Program-made: the position numbers and the translations under genes
Assembly: GCF_041146795.1 (NCBI RefSeq)
Contig: NC_135188.1
Span: 1,360,919 to 1,424,918 of the forward strand
DNA: 64,000 nt
Direction of reading: 5' to 3'
DNA from: Maylandia zebra
Lineage: Eukaryota > Chordata > Actinopteri > Cichliformes > Cichlidae
Part shown: one piece after another, positions 37,233 to 50,305 of the stretch
How positions within the stretch are numbered: position 1 is the first letter of the stretch
Layout: every line of letters begins with the position of its first letter
Notes under the pieces: generated by a model
What the model saw: the letters and a program-made list of their open reading frames with translations, nothing else
Database searches by the model: none
Told to the model about the DNA's origin: nothing

Positions 37233-38461
37233 CACAGACCAGTTAGGCTTCAAGCCCTGGGGGTCGAAAGGGCCGGGGGCGGGGAGGAGTGGGTTAAAGC
37301 AAAATGAATTAACCCTAGATTACAATCATGAGTTCATTAATCTAATCTGCTTAAATTCTTAATCTCCTTCAGGCACTTGTGTGCATAAAAGCATTTGGCT
37401 CTTCCAGCAGTAATGAGTAGCGGCTACAATTGTTATAAAATTGTGAATTACCAGCCAGTTTATGACTGTCAGACTTTGAGGTATTGCACCAGGATGTGAG
37501 GTTACTCCAGGACGTTTCGCTGTATAAGAAAGAGACGTCTGCTTACTTGATAAATGAGATGCACTCAAATGTAAATCCCCTGTCAAGCAAATAATAGGAG
37601 AGGAAATAGTGGATAAAAGGGAAGACGGCTTAAAACACTGCTTCTCTCATCCACACAAATTCTGAAAGCTAAGCAGCAGCAGCAGTTTGTAATCTTCAAA
37701 AGCAGCTGCTGAGCGACACTAAGAAGGAGTTCAAAACAGGAAGAGAGGCAGAGGAAACCCGAGATGTGTGGCACCCACTCTGGTGGACTTCAGTCTTCTC
37801 GGTGCACAAACAAACCAGTGTTGTTTAAATCCATGAGGTTTTCTCTGCTGACTTCTATTACGCTTTTCCACAGCAGACACTGTGGCCTGTCAAAGCACGA
37901 CAATCACTAATAACATTAGCAGAAATTCAAATCCATTTAAATTCACCCACTGGAACAACGTGAGAGCCTTGAAACTGACACACCTTAACAGAATAAATTG
38001 TTCACATCATCAGTCACACATGTCAGGGCATGTCCCAGCAAAGGCTGGCGCATAATTGTTACATTTTCTCACTTTAGTCTCTTTTCTAAAACTTTGAGTT
38101 GCAGACAAGTACAAGCGGGCTTGACTTAGACGACTCCTCACTGACCTGCTTCTCGTCCTGAGAGGCTGCTTGGATCCGAGGCGCATTCTTTATGAATTGT
38201 TGCAAACCTCACGAGTGCTTAATTCCTGCAGAAAATGCCAAGAATTCAGCTGAAGAAACAATCTCACAGCGCTCAACCTGCAATCATATGATCACTAAGA
38301 CTGTTGTTCCAGACATTTTACTGATTGGCCGTCTTGTATGATGTGCGAAAATCCTTTAAGAACTTCAGTATGCAGTTTTCTTACTCTAATCATTAATTTT
38401 TTAATTCTTTGTCAACCTGTGGATAGTTTACATTCCAAAATTAAAATGTACACAGTTGATC

Positions 38462-38535
38462 TGTCCATTTTCTCCCACTTATCCTATTCGGCTTCACGAG
38501 GGGGCTGCTGCAGCCCATCCCACTGCATGGAATAG
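38462..38535 (-). repeat. diverged RTE-like LINE 3' tail
   Basis: On the minus strand it resembles the element tail seen at 51395-51535 (GGATAGGCTCCAGC and CCGC-ACC type motifs, then GGATAAG), heavily mutated. Confidence 0.5.
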
Positions 38536-39559
38536 GCTCTGTTATCTACATGGTAGCTATTTTTGTGGTTTTCAAAAATAATCAAAAATTTGGGGATTTA
38601 CTGCCACAATGTTTATTCTTGTGAGCATTATGGAAGAGTTGTGCAACACTGAGACCTCTGTGTTATAAAAATGGTGCAAAATAATGCAATAGCTGACCGA
38701 GTTGGAAAACAATCTGAAAAAATCTCAGTAATTTAAGCAAAATGTTTGTGTGGTTTCTGGACTATCTGTGGGTGGGGATGGGTGTGCTGGATGGACCTGT
38801 GACTTTCTGAAAACCTTCTAGAGAGCAGATTATTAAATCTTATATGATGTAACCTCCATGTAACTTTTTTACCTTTCATTCAGTTAAAAATCGTGGTTAG
38901 TTATTTACAACTTCACACCGCTGTCTTTCACAATCAATGCGTTGATTTTTTTTCTAGTAACAATAGTTATTTCATGAAATTATGTTTATGCTGTTCATCT
39001 CGGTCACATTTGACTCAGAGCTGGGTGAGCAGACTGGTCTGTGAAATGAAGGTCATTTTAAGTGATCTTTAGACTGTTTTGTGACATCAAAGTGTAAAAA
39101 TCTCAGCAGCAACAGCTTTCAGGAAAACCTTTCTTAAACATCAGCCTGTATTACACGTGTAGTTTTAACCCTGTGCGCATTTACACCCAGCATCGATGCC
39201 GTCCTGGATAGTTTTTCTGTCTATCGTTATGTCGTCTTTTTTCACAGACTCCCCTTTTCCATTGTGTTGTTCCGCTAAATCCTTTACAAACACAGGCTGC
39301 TTGGCGTTCACTGATAGCGCTGAAATGGAGATTTTCTTCTTTACGCGCAAGCCAAGGAAAGGCGAGAACAAAGCAGGCAGGTGAAACATACAGTGACAGG
39401 TGTTTCGGGTGATTCATGGCGATGGTTTCTGAATATAATGACGGACACTGATCCAGGTTGGCTGGAGAATAAAGGAAAGCTTTGCGCTGATGCTTGAGCC
39501 CATTGGCCGGCGGGAGCAGGAGTGGGAGGAGCCAGAGGAAACACCACCGCTGCTGCTTC

Positions 39560-39855
39560 GACTCTTTCTCTCTGCGCTCAGCTCGTCGCTCTCCGGCACG
39601 CTGCTTGGCTTCACCCACAGAAAACAGCGAGCGGCTAACTTTCCAAAAATTGTTTTGTTTCGGGCACAAACCCAAGAGTGTGAAGACAAACAGATGGCTG
39701 AACCGTCTCCCGCGAGTTTAGGGTGTGATACAGCTTTAAAGTCGGGAAGCGGACTCGCCTGAAGTGTGCCACAACTTCAAACACAAACCCGACGACGGGT
39801 GGAAGTTGTAGCCGAGATAAAGAAAGGAGTCGGGATCGCTGCCTTTACCACCGAG
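39560..39855 (+). other. enc3: candidate non-coding first exon of enc3
   Basis: A CpG-bearing stretch ends in a good donor (CCGAG/GTAAGATC, gt at 39856). The first coding exon begins after a strong acceptor at 40861-40862, so a spliced 5' leader is expected. The transcription start and exact 5' edge are not determinable. ENC genes in other vertebrates also have a non-coding first exon. Confidence 0.4.
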
Positions 39856-40874
39856 GTAAGATCCAACCGTACCACAGCGCTCGCGCGCGTTATTACTGAG
39901 CTGTAACACTGTTTCCTTTGATCTTTGCAGCTGCTAACTTGGGAGGAAAGTTGAGCGCATGCTGGAAGTGCTGACCAGAGTTTCACATTTACTGCACACA
40001 CGCTGTTTCCCCCCCACCCCCCTGCACGGAAGTCCACCGTCCCTCTTTCAGCTGGGTTGAATGGCCGATTTAAATTTATCTGCTGTGAAACAATGGGCGC
40101 TTTAAAGCGGAAGATATTTATTTGGTCGTTTTCAAGTTATATGTGGGCTCTTTGTTAGCCCGCCGCGCCGTGCCAGGACAAGTGGGTAGCTGAAATATTT
40201 CCTAGAATATTAAACAAACCATATAATGTCACTCCCACTCAAGCTTCATATATAAACGATCAGAAAATGCCCCCCCCCTCCTCTATTTCTCCCTTGTTGC
40301 ACTGCGGTTACATAATTTTATCCTAGAGGAGCTGCTCTGAGGTGTCACATCTTATGTGGGCTTGAAAGCTCCTGTATGTGAGCCAGCTGAGAAACACAAC
40401 AAGCTGGCAGGAATTTATTGGCTTTGCCGAGTTTGGAGGTGACTCACAGCCCTGAAATGGAAGAGGGTGGAAACACCCAGGTGTTGCTTCTAGCCTAACC
40501 TTAATCGTTGAAGGTTATTCTAAGAGCCGGTTGTTCTCACGGCTCTGACAGTGATGCATGCTTTATAGATTTTTGCACTGTGTAAATCACTGGTGCACTA
40601 ACACACACTGGGTTTACGTGGGAGTGCGCCTTATCTGATCTCCTTTCATCTCTCCACAGTCTGAAGTCCGTTTCCGCTGCAGCCTGACATACTGATAAGA
40701 GTATTTCATGTACAGCCCATTCATCGGTGGCGGCAGAGTTTTTGTTTAATCATCAAATGGGAGGAGTGCTCACATCAAAAGATTTATATCTGGCCAACTG
40801 TAATCAAAATAGAATTAGCTGTAAGAGTAACTTATCCATGTTTTTTTGTCTCTGTGTTCCAGGTTCAAGTCAAG

Positions 40875-42731
40875 ATGTCTGTCAGCAACCACGAAAACAG
40901 AAAGTCTCGCTCTAGTTCTGGCTCAATGAATATCCAACTCTTCCACAAGACGTCCCACGCGGACAGCCTGTTGACTCAGCTCAACCTGCTACGCAAACGC
41001 AGAGTCTTCACAGATGTCTTGCTGAAGGCCGGCAACCGTTCCTTCCCCTGCCACCGCGCCGTCTTGGCCTCCTGCAGCCGGTACTTCGAGGCCATGTTTA
41101 GCGGCGGGCTCAGGGAGAGTCACGACGGTGACGTCAACTTCCACGACTCTCTCCACCCGGAAGTGCTGGAGCTTCTGCTTGACTACGCTTACTCAGCCCG
41201 GGTCATCATCAATGAGGAAAATGCAGAGTCACTGCTGGAAGCTGGAGACATGCTTCAGTTTCACGACATCAGGGACGCGGCGGCAGAGTTTCTGGAAAAG
41301 AACCTTCACCAGTCCAACTGTCTCGGGATGATGCTGCTGTCCGACGCCCACCAGTGTCAGAGACTGTATGAGCTGTCGTGGAGGATGTGCCTGGCGAACT
41401 TTGCTACTCTCTTTAGGACAGAAGACTTCCTAAGCCTCCCCAAGGACAAAGTTCAGGAGCTCATCCTTAGCGAGGAACTGGAGGTGGAGGACGAGAGCCT
41501 GGTGTACGAGGCCGTTATCGACTGGGTCAAGGCGGACATGGAGCGTAGGCACAGCGAGCTGCCCGAGCTGCTGCGCTGCGTCCGCTTGGCGCTGTTGCCT
41601 GAATCGTACCTGCTGAAGAACGTCGCTTCAGAGGAGCTGGTGATGTGCCACAAGGTGTGCCGGGAAATCGTCGAAGACGCTGTGCGGTGTAAGATGCGGA
41701 TCCTCCAGAACGATGGGATCGTAACCGGATTCTGTGCACGTCCAAGAAAAGTCAGTCAGGCCCTGCTGCTGCTCGGAGGTCAGACTTTCATGTGTGATAA
41801 AGTCTACGTGATTGATAACAAGACCAAGGAGATCACCCCCAAAACAGACATCCCCAGTCCCAGGAAAGAGTGCAGCGCCTGCGCCATTGGTTGCAAGGTA
41901 TTTAAGCAATGAATCGACTTAAATGTGTCATTTTTCTTTTATGACCCCTCGACGATGTAAACACGCTCTCTCTCTGTCCCTCAGGTCTATGTTACTGGAG
42001 GACGTGGATCTGAGAATGGAGCGTCCAAAGATGTCTGGGTCTACGACACATTACACGACGAGTGGTCTAAAGCGGCGCCGATGCTGGTAGCCAGGTTCGG
42101 ACACGGTTCCGCGGAGCTCGACCACATGCTGTACGTAGTGGGAGGACACACTTCCCTCGCCGGATCCTTCCCCGCCTCTCCATCTGTCTCTCTCAAGCAG
42201 GTGGAACAGTACGACCCTCAGACCAATAAATGGACCCTCGTGGCCCCGCTCAGAGAAGGAGTGAGCAACGCTGCCGTTGTCGGCGCCAAAAACAAACTCT
42301 TCGCTTTTGGGGGCACCAGTGTAAACAGAGACAAATACCCCAAGGTGCAGTGCTTCGACCCCTGCCAGAACCGGTGGTCGGTGCCGGCCGCTTGTCCGCA
42401 GCTGTGGCGATACACGGCAGCGGCCGTGGTCGGCAACCACGTCGTCGTGATCGGCGGCGACACCGAATTCTCTGCCAGCTCGGCGTATCGGTTCAACAGC
42501 GAGACGTATCAGTGGTCAAAGTTTGGCGACGTGACAGCCAAGCGGATCAGCTGTCACGCTGTGGCGTCGGGAAACAGGCTTTATGTGGTCGGAGGGTACT
42601 TTGGGGCTCAGAGGTGCAAGACGCTAGACTGTTACGATCCAGCGTCAGACTCCTGGGACAGCGTGACCAGCGTGCCCTACTCGCTCATTCCCACTGCCTT
42701 CGTCAGCACATGGAAGTACCTCTCAGCATAG
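40875..42731 (+). CDS. enc3: ectodermal-neural cortex family kelch protein (ENC1/ENC3/KLHL25 group)
   Basis: ENC proteins are BTB-BACK-Kelch adaptors linked to cullin-3 ubiquitin ligases and actin, with roles in neural development. Two coding exons (40875-41897 and 41985-42731) join in phase to 589 residues, the exact length of human ENC1 and KLHL25. The N-terminus MSVSNHENRKSRSSSGSMNI is family-typical. The BTB domain spans about 35-145 (FTDVLLKAGNRSFPCHRAVLASCSRYFEAMF), BACK about 150-260 (LHQSNCLGMMLLSDAHQC), and six kelch repeats about 295-589 (LLLGGQTFMCDK, VYVTGGRGSENGASKDVWVYD, YVVGGHTSLAG, FAFGGTS, VVIGGDTEFSASSAY, YVVGGYFGAQRCKTLDCYDP). Similarity to ENC1 and KLHL25 seems balanced, which with the 19p13-type neighbours suggests the third ohnologue, enc3. 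The start ATG lies 12 bp after the acceptor. Confidence 0.9.
41898..41984 (+). other. enc3: 87-bp intron inside the enc3 kelch domain
   Basis: Short GT-AG phase-0 intron between GCK and VYVTGG, with a clear polypyrimidine tract (TCTCTCTCTGTCCCTCAG). Confidence 0.9.
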
Positions 42732-42759
42732 AGATGCACTGACGCTCTGAGGTTTTGCG
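42732..42759 (+). other. enc3: start of enc3 3' UTR, ending in a splice donor
   Basis: A strong donor GCG/GTGAGTAA begins at 42760, only 28 bases after the stop codon. This implies a spliced 3' UTR that would escape nonsense-mediated decay because the junction is within about 50 nt of the stop. Use of the donor is inferred. Confidence 0.45.
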
Positions 42760-42879
42760 GTGAGTAATTGTAGCTTCTTAAAGTGACGCAAACAAACAAG
42801 ATGTCAATTACTGTATGTGTGCTATTCATAGTTCCCCTTTAAATCTTCAGATCATGTGTGGGACCTGGCTAGCATAAAG

Positions 42880-42978
42880 CACACTGTTACACAGTTACAG
42901 TTACACAGTTACACTGTTAGTTACACTGTTACTGTTACACTGTTACTGTTACACTGTTACTGTTACACTGTTACACAG
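42880..42978. repeat. tandem repeat, unit about TTACACTGTTACTG
   Basis: Irregular tandem array of TTACAC(T/A)G and GTTACTG blocks. Confidence 0.85.
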
Positions 42979-45900
42979 TCCAGGTGAATGCCTCTTTAAA
43001 CCGTCCAGTTTAAAGACTCTTCTGTGTTTTCAGGGTTGCTAATGGTTACAGTGGTTACACATTATCTAGCTGCTGTGCCGGCTGGGTGTCGGGTAAACAT
43101 GGAGGAGTCTTGGTTTAGAGAGCAGGAGGAATGTCAGTGGTGCTGATAATTACAGAGCGAGAGCTGCACAACAAGACCTCTGACACTGACGGGAGCGAGG
43201 TGGAGAGGCAGGCATCAGGTCTGTGCTTGTAGTGAATGGCAAAAGGGTGCAGGGAGCTCTGCAGGCCCAATGCTGCTAACGGGGTGCCTGTAACAAAGGC
43301 AGTTTGAAAAGTCGATGCGTCACGTTCGCTGTGCTTTAGATAAGATCAGAGACATTCTGTTTGTTAGCTCGTGTGAAGCAACACTTAAGATTTGGACATT
43401 TTACAGGACGGGGAAACAAACAAGTCCTCGACTTGCTCCCAGGTTTTGAAGGATTTCAAAAAGGAAAAAAGAAAAATGAATTCCATACGTGCTGACGAGT
43501 TTTTCCCACGGTGACAAACAGTCAAACCAGTCATCAGGAATTCAGGAACAGAGAAAGTCTAAAGGGTATAAAAATATGACTGACTACAACAACTCAAGAA
43601 TAATAGGAGCCAACTGGCCTGAAGGGAAGGCAGGGGCAGTTTTCAGTTTCATGCGAGTCTATCAATTGATGCTTTACTCCTGAGGCGTTTTCTGCTTTTA
43701 CACGGTGCAATGACAAGCGCAGTGAGCAGCTTTATTTATTTATTTTTCACACGTTCCCGGTGGTTTGAAATTTCACGAGGCCCGTGCTGTGACCTTATTT
43801 CAGTTCTGGTGCGATCCGTAGAAAACAGCTGAGTGCTGCAGTAGTTATTGAATTTGAAATGAAAGGGTTTTATCTTTATTACAGTAATAAAACTGTAAAG
43901 GAAAAAACAAGGAGGGGTTTTACGACACTGCAGCCAGCGGTCGTGTAGTTTAGCTTAGCACAGAGAGTAGAAAGAGCTAGCCTGGCTCTATCTGCTCTGT
44001 CTAAAGCTAACAAGAGTGTTTGCATGTCACTCTGCAAAAGTAACTAAAGTTAGAAGAGGTCCAACTAACTTCTGCTCTTCATGCTAACTTAATTGCTTTC
44101 TACAGAGACTGTAAACAAAAAATGGACACGGCTAATATGACATCAGCCGTTTCTTTGTAAATGTCGACTACAACGTTTCAGTTTCAGTCGTCTGGCAGTT
44201 GCCATCCCGTGTTTTGGAAAAAATAGCTGTTGTGATGGAAATTGAAATTGTCTGTAGAGAGCAAATGTTTTCACTCCTGGCTGTTTTAATGTGGGAGTCT
44301 GAAGCCTAAGCAGTGACATGAGGATCTGTATTTTTGATGGCTGCACTGAGTACGTCAAAACAAGAAAACAAGCCGACTTCAGAGAAGCAGGAGTGACTGC
44401 TTGGCCTTCGGGTCTCCAGTTGTCCATAACCTCCATAACCAAAGTATAATCCAGGCATAAGTGGACTGACTCGCTTTTGGGGCCAGACTCAAGTGGCCTC
44501 TTGAGAAACTTCAGGTTTTGTTGCTTTGCGCTGGTTTTACTTTCCAGCCTGGGGGTTTACTGCTTGGTCTCCTCCAGCTTCATATGCTGTGCACCATGAG
44601 ACTGAGAGATCGTGATTAAGAACCAAGTTGACTGAAACTAGACGGACTCGATCAGATAATCATAAATGCAGCGGTAAATGTGAGCTGTTCTTATATGTGC
44701 TTGACGAATGTTTGGCTAGAAAATAGCCAGAGTGGATACAGCTCAAGTTAAAATTCTGTGCATATTTTGTTATTTTCTGTTTGACAGACCCAGGTGCATC
44801 CTGGGTAAATCCTCCTCCCCCACAGTGCAAAAGCAACAGTAAAGGCACCCCCTCTTTTTATTCTGCCAGAGAGTTTGAAAGTAGAGTAAAGCAGAGGCGA
44901 GCGACAGTAAACAGCTGGAGATGATGGGGCTGGGGGCTTAGCATTATGGGGCTGCTGGTATGGGCCACTGTATCCATGGTAGCCAAGGTTTCTGGGCTGG
45001 GATGGAGACAGACAGGCTGCCTGTGAAAGATCAAGGAACCGCGTCTTTATGAACCTCGCAGTTACAGTAGCTGCCGTCCTGCTGCTGACTGCCTTTATGT
45101 TTAATTACTGCACAGATGGAGAAAGCTCAGATTTCCAGCTTGTTAAACACACTCCTTCCCCAGACCCTTGTTGACTTTCTCTCTCACACACCCAAGAAAG
45201 GAGGAGGGGGCAAACACAAACGTATGCACAAACTGAAGGAGAGGAGGAGATAAGCAAGTAAGACCAGGAGAAGCAAAGCTATATTTTCCAGCGCTTGGCA
45301 GCCGAGTCTAACGCCTGCCTAAAAATACGTTGCTCCAAAGTTTTCAACTTTCAGCCGGGGTTAGAGAGAAGAATACTGTGTTTCTGCAAGTGTGTGTGTT
45401 TGTTTCCTCCCAGCAGTCTGGTGAGACTTTACACATTGCTGGCATTGCCCTTCCTAGTAAAAACCAGCCGTCCTCACTCTAATTTGGGAGGAATGAAGGT
45501 GTGGCTTGCTTTCCCATTAGTAAAGATTTGTTAATGTCGCCTTGTGGTTTGCGTGGCCTGTATGGGATTACCAGCCGTGCTGTGTCTTTCTTTTTCTTTT
45601 TTGTCACCACCTACTGCAGTTTGTTGCCCTGTGCATTTCCACCAGATGTGACTAACCGCAGACTTCAAGGCCAAGCCAGAACCCACTGTGGATGGGGGAA
45701 GAGTGTTTGTAAAGGCTCGTGTTTGTTCTGGGAATGGGAGTAAGAGCCTGTGACGTTCACAGACGGGTTTAAAACACGCAGAACTAAACGCGTGTAATTT
45801 TGTTTAGACTCGTTTATTTAGTGCGTCTTTTGGGAAATGATAAGCTGGATGGCATCCGGGGGGACAGCCTGGTCCGTCGTTGGTGCCAGACTACAGGCAG

Positions 45901-48900
45901 ACAACACGTAACTGGATCCCGCTCTCTCACCACTGAACTGTAATAGCCTTGAAATGCCTGTTATGTTGCCTGAGCCTTTGCCCCCCCCCCACAATTCAGC
46001 TTTTTAACGGCTTTAACCGACGGTCTTGTGAGGTGGGCATGGCTCTCTGTGATAGGGTACACCTGGAGAGGTCAGAGGTCACCGAGGGACTCCTTGGTGG
46101 TTTCTCTTCATCCCCAAACAGCTGCTGTGAAATGGAAAGGTCACGGTGGGATCGGGGAGGAGGACAGCAGAGGCCTCAGTCACTCAATACTAATGTTTTA
46201 TTAATGCCTTGCTGTGAGGGCCACCAGGAGCACGGGCTGAATGAAGCTTTTATTGTGGCATCTGTGTACAACAAGGCCCGCCCCCCCAGCTCACGCACAC
46301 GTGCACGTACAGTCAGAGTTAGCACGTGCACGCACACTTGGTCTCGGGTCCCTCGAGTAATCAATCTGCCACATTACAGCCCTCAGCACAAATGCTGAAA
46401 TTTGCATAAACCTAATGGTGTTTTTATTGGTCTTTTCTCCACGCTGGGACTAACAAAAGGAGAAAAGGGAAGACGATGCTTAAAATGGCTGAATAATCAC
46501 CCAGACTAATTCGATTAGACCCTTAAAAAGAGACGAGCTGTCATACAGTTACAGCGGCCCCCCTCAGAGAGCCAGCTGGGGAAGGAAACAGTGTGTCTGC
46601 CTGGTAATTAATCCAAATTGCGTAATATTTGCTGAAGTGGTGCTGAAAGTGAGGCTCGTCCAGTCACAGAGATGCTCTTTGTTTCTGCAGCGATTCATCA
46701 GGCGCGCCTCATTATGCTTTAGAGCCGTACCAAGATGCCTGTAAGCCGGAGCTCATTCCCAGAGTCCTTCACGCATCCCTGAAAACAATGCAAACTCATG
46801 TAAATGAAGTGACTGCGATTCATGCATCGGTCAATACGCTGCAGTTTCAGGTGGTCATTAGTAAACATGGCACAGACCTTGTTGCACACAGGGGACAGCT
46901 AAAGAAAGGACTGGGCTAAAGAAAGGACTGGCTTTGGTTCGTTGGGCTTCTAGAAGATGCAGATGTGGGTTTTAGTTAAATGCAGCTTTTGCAACATGCC
47001 AGGTGTCATTCTGTGAGCCGCTCCTCTCCAGGTGTCTCAAACTGGACGTTGTGTAATTTCATGAGACAAGCTTTTGTGAAAACATGAGGCGAACCTGGCA
47101 GATCCAAGCAGAGCAGCATTTAGTCCCAGCCCATCTGTTTGGTCTGCAGAGGCACGCAGCAGTTGCTCCTGATTGGACGCACACAGCGCACCTGGATAAT
47201 TCCTGGGTTACAGCTGTGTCTAATGAAGAGCCGTACTTTGAAATGTGGGCGAAAGGTGAACGCTGTAAACGATGCAGCACGGTGTTGCGCAAAACTGACC
47301 TTGATGTGACAGGTAACAAGGAAGTGACGGTCTGGAGTTCATCCAAGGTGACAGTGAGCTAAAGTTTGGTCATGTGAGACGAGGATATTATCTCTCAGTG
47401 GATGAACTAACCACGGCAGTACATTACCTCTTTGTTGCTTTGGTGTCTTTAAGCACTTGGTGAATGTTCTTCACTGTCTGGGCTGCGGTTCAGCTCGTCG
47501 TACCCTGGACGTGACGGCCTGATGCCGCAGTTCTTATGAAGCTTTGATAAACAGAGCTGTCACGGTCTGAGCAAAGTGGCGGCGTGTTTGGGTTTCATCA
47601 TCTGCACAGCAACCGGTGCTGCCGGTGAGCCATGCACATGTGCACTGACAGAGAAAGCAGAGGCCTAAAGCTGCATGCGATGCAATGAGTGCTGCTGTTC
47701 TTGCTTTTCAAGGCAGGATGAGCTAAGCTAGCTGAGGAGCCTAGCTGTAGAGTCTTACTGAACCATGAACAGGTATAATTGGAATGATATGATTATTTGC
47801 AATAAAGCCAAAAAAAGATAAAATAGGGGTTACAATTTAACAAAGCCAAGGTTTGTGTATATACAGTGTGTGTGCCAGTAATCACTGCAAGCTTCAGGCT
47901 GTTCAAATGCTCGACGGACGGCTTTCTCTTCCACGCTTGGAGCTCCACCCACCTGCTGTTTTAACATCTTCCGCTTGTGAAAAGCAGCCAATCACAGACG
48001 ACTCATTTCACAAGGCAAAACTCCTCTGACAGAGTTCAAGAATAAATATCAGGAGGTGGAACGCAGCATAACAATAAAGCTCCTTTTCAAAGGAAGCTTT
48101 TATAGAGATTTGGAAATGTCACCGGCACGTCTGCTGCAGTGGTAGAATCAGCACGCCTGAACAGCTCCAGCCTATCACAGCAATCAAGAGTTTAAACGTG
48201 CAAACAAATATTCTCCAACTGTGTCTGACTGTTACGCTTCAGGCAAAGTATTCACAACCGTCACAGATGTGCGTGGATCAGTGAAGGCTTCTGAAGTATC
48301 ATCGGGCTTTGTCAGCCGTGGAAATTAGAGTCTTTAGGTTATTCAAACAAACCCCCAGCAGAGCCCGAGTACGAACTCGCTGCCTCACGCTGCAGGCGGG
48401 TTATTAGTATCTCTGCAAATGTGCAGTATGCAAACCACCAGGTTCAGGTTTCTGTCCAGCGTCCCAAACATCCAGAGGACGACTTCCTCATACCGCCACG
48501 AGAGGAAAATTAGACAGTGAGGTTGCAGAGGAATATGAGATTCCAAAGAATTCATTACAGTGTTTGTATTTTTAAAAAATGCAGCTTGCAGATGCAGGAA
48601 TTGCAGCATAAAGCCTCCTATCAGGATAAAGCAGATGGTTTTTGGAATATGTGCTTTTTATCTGAGTTCACTGAAGCTTATTTTCACTCACAGGTCCCAA
48701 CTTCTGCACCCTCAGACATTCATCACTAAGCCACATAAATGGTTAAATGTTGCTGCGTTCAGAGGTGTTATTAATGCTCTGTGGCCAAAGCCTGATAAAA
48801 CAGCACAGTGATAAGCTGCTGTGTAGCCTGGAGGTCTCTGCCTTCCTCTCCCTGAGAACGTCCAGGCCCTCTGGTCATGTGCCCGGCGTTCTCATACAGG

Positions 48901-48962
48901 GTCCTTGTACAGCAGAGTTCACGGGACCAGCACATTAATCCCTCTCTGTCTTTTTCCCTCAG
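42979..48962. other. gene-free interval (probable enc3 3' UTR intron)
   Basis: No coding exon recognised on either strand. The stretch near 46440-46750 has homeodomain-type cores (GGTAATTAATCC, AATTCGATTAG) and few repeats, possibly conserved non-coding DNA. Otherwise I see only ordinary intergenic sequence. Confidence 0.4.
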
Positions 48963-50305
48963 ATGAGCCTCAGAGTCTGGTATGCAGGAATGTGCCCCCC
49001 CTCGGCGGCTCCGAGGAGGAGGAAGAGGAAGAGGAGGGGGTTTTGCGTGTTCCCGTCGTTTCTCCATCCAGACTGATTCACATTATCTCCAACTGCACAT
49101 GAGCGAAGGCCTGGAAACAGCACAGAGACTTTTGTTTTTTTACCCGATGTGTTTACTCGTGCTTCTTGTGTAACTTTGCCGTGTTGTCCCCCCGTCTGAA
49201 GTGGACTCGCTGGTGCGTGTCCAGCAGGGCCTTGTGAGCACGTCTCTCTCTCTGTAGCTGCTGTTGCTCTGTCAGCCCTGCACTGCTCGTCCGGAGACGT
49301 GCATCCTCTCACCAGTGCATCACCGCTCTAACTGACACTTTAGCTTGTTTCACCGCGAAGAAGGAAGTTGAGATGTCCCTCTTTGTCCCCGCCCACTCCT
49401 GACACTGTTTACTCAGGTGTAATTTATTCAGACTGAATTAGACCTTTGCAGCATGTGCAGAGGGAGAGGAGACGTTTGGGGAAGTGTATGATTTTGTGAA
49501 CAGAAACGATCTTCCTGTCTGTGTTTTTAGAAGTTGGACTTGGGCTTCCCTCAATCTTGCTGAGCTAAATTTGTATCCTCTTCCTAACTGAAAATACAAG
49601 CTCGCAAAAAAAGGAAGAAAAAAGAGGGAACGTGGCCCATCACGACTTGAAGGAGACACTCGTCTGTGTCGGCTTTCAGATGATGATTTCTGTCTGTTCT
49701 TATCTGTCTCAGGGTCATGTGTACTTGCTGAAGGAAGGGTTACATCTTTTGTTATCGCTCGTCTGAAAACAGATTTCATTCTAGTGAATGTACTTTTTTT
49801 TTTGTGATACAAACTCTTCTTTATGTCGTTTTGCCAAGTGGAAAATGTCTGATTGTGCTTAAAAGCGTCGGTCATATCTGAAACAGAAATGTTGCCAAAA
49901 CCTGAATATCTAACTTTAGTGTTGTTATGGATTTAAATAACAAAACTTAGTGTGATAGCCTTGTAGCTGCAATAGTGATTTTTTCTTTCCGTGTCTACAG
50001 AAGTCTTTGGTGTGTATAGTTTTGTACATTTGCCTCGTAATTCATTTGTAGAAGGCTTTAAATTTGCACAACTCTCTTAATTGTCTTAATTTTGTATCTT
50101 TTGTCTTAACCCGGTCGGGTAGTGTGAGTAATCGAAGCCTTTTTGTAGCAAATCGTCAAAAATATGTTAATTTGCTCTCTGTGCAAGTCTCCGATGTATG
50201 GCAGTATACTCCAGATATACTGATATATTAAGCTATTACTGAAACAGTCTGTTACTACTTGTTCTATAGTTTGTTACTTTTCAATAAATGTCATCTTGTT
50301 GGACT
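48963..50305 (+). other. enc3: candidate terminal 3' UTR exon of enc3
   Basis: It begins after a good acceptor (CTCTGTCTTTTTCCCTCAG, ag at 48961-48962) and ends after AATAAA at 50283-50288. The last 400 bases are A/T-rich and unique-looking, as in long neural 3' UTRs. Assignment to enc3 rests on the donor at 42760 and strand; no transcript data are available. Confidence 0.4.

Larger units (their letters stand above)
36102..39550. other. gene-free interval upstream of enc3, candidate regulatory DNA
   Basis: No coding exon found. A (CA)n tract at 37201-37230 and a worn RTE-like LINE tail at 38462-38535 are embedded. The stretches around 36850-37195 and 37310-37520 have a non-repetitive texture with homeodomain-type cores (TAATTAATGA, CATTAATCTAATC) and read like conserved non-coding elements; this is an impression only. 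Confidence 0.4.

Noticed and set aside
41453-41909. Minus-strand frames opposite enc3
   Set aside because: Antisense shadows of the GC-rich enc3 coding exon.
45949-46398. 149-codon plus-strand frame
   Set aside because: Low-complexity and without recognisable domain or splice sites; length is within chance in GC-rich sequence.
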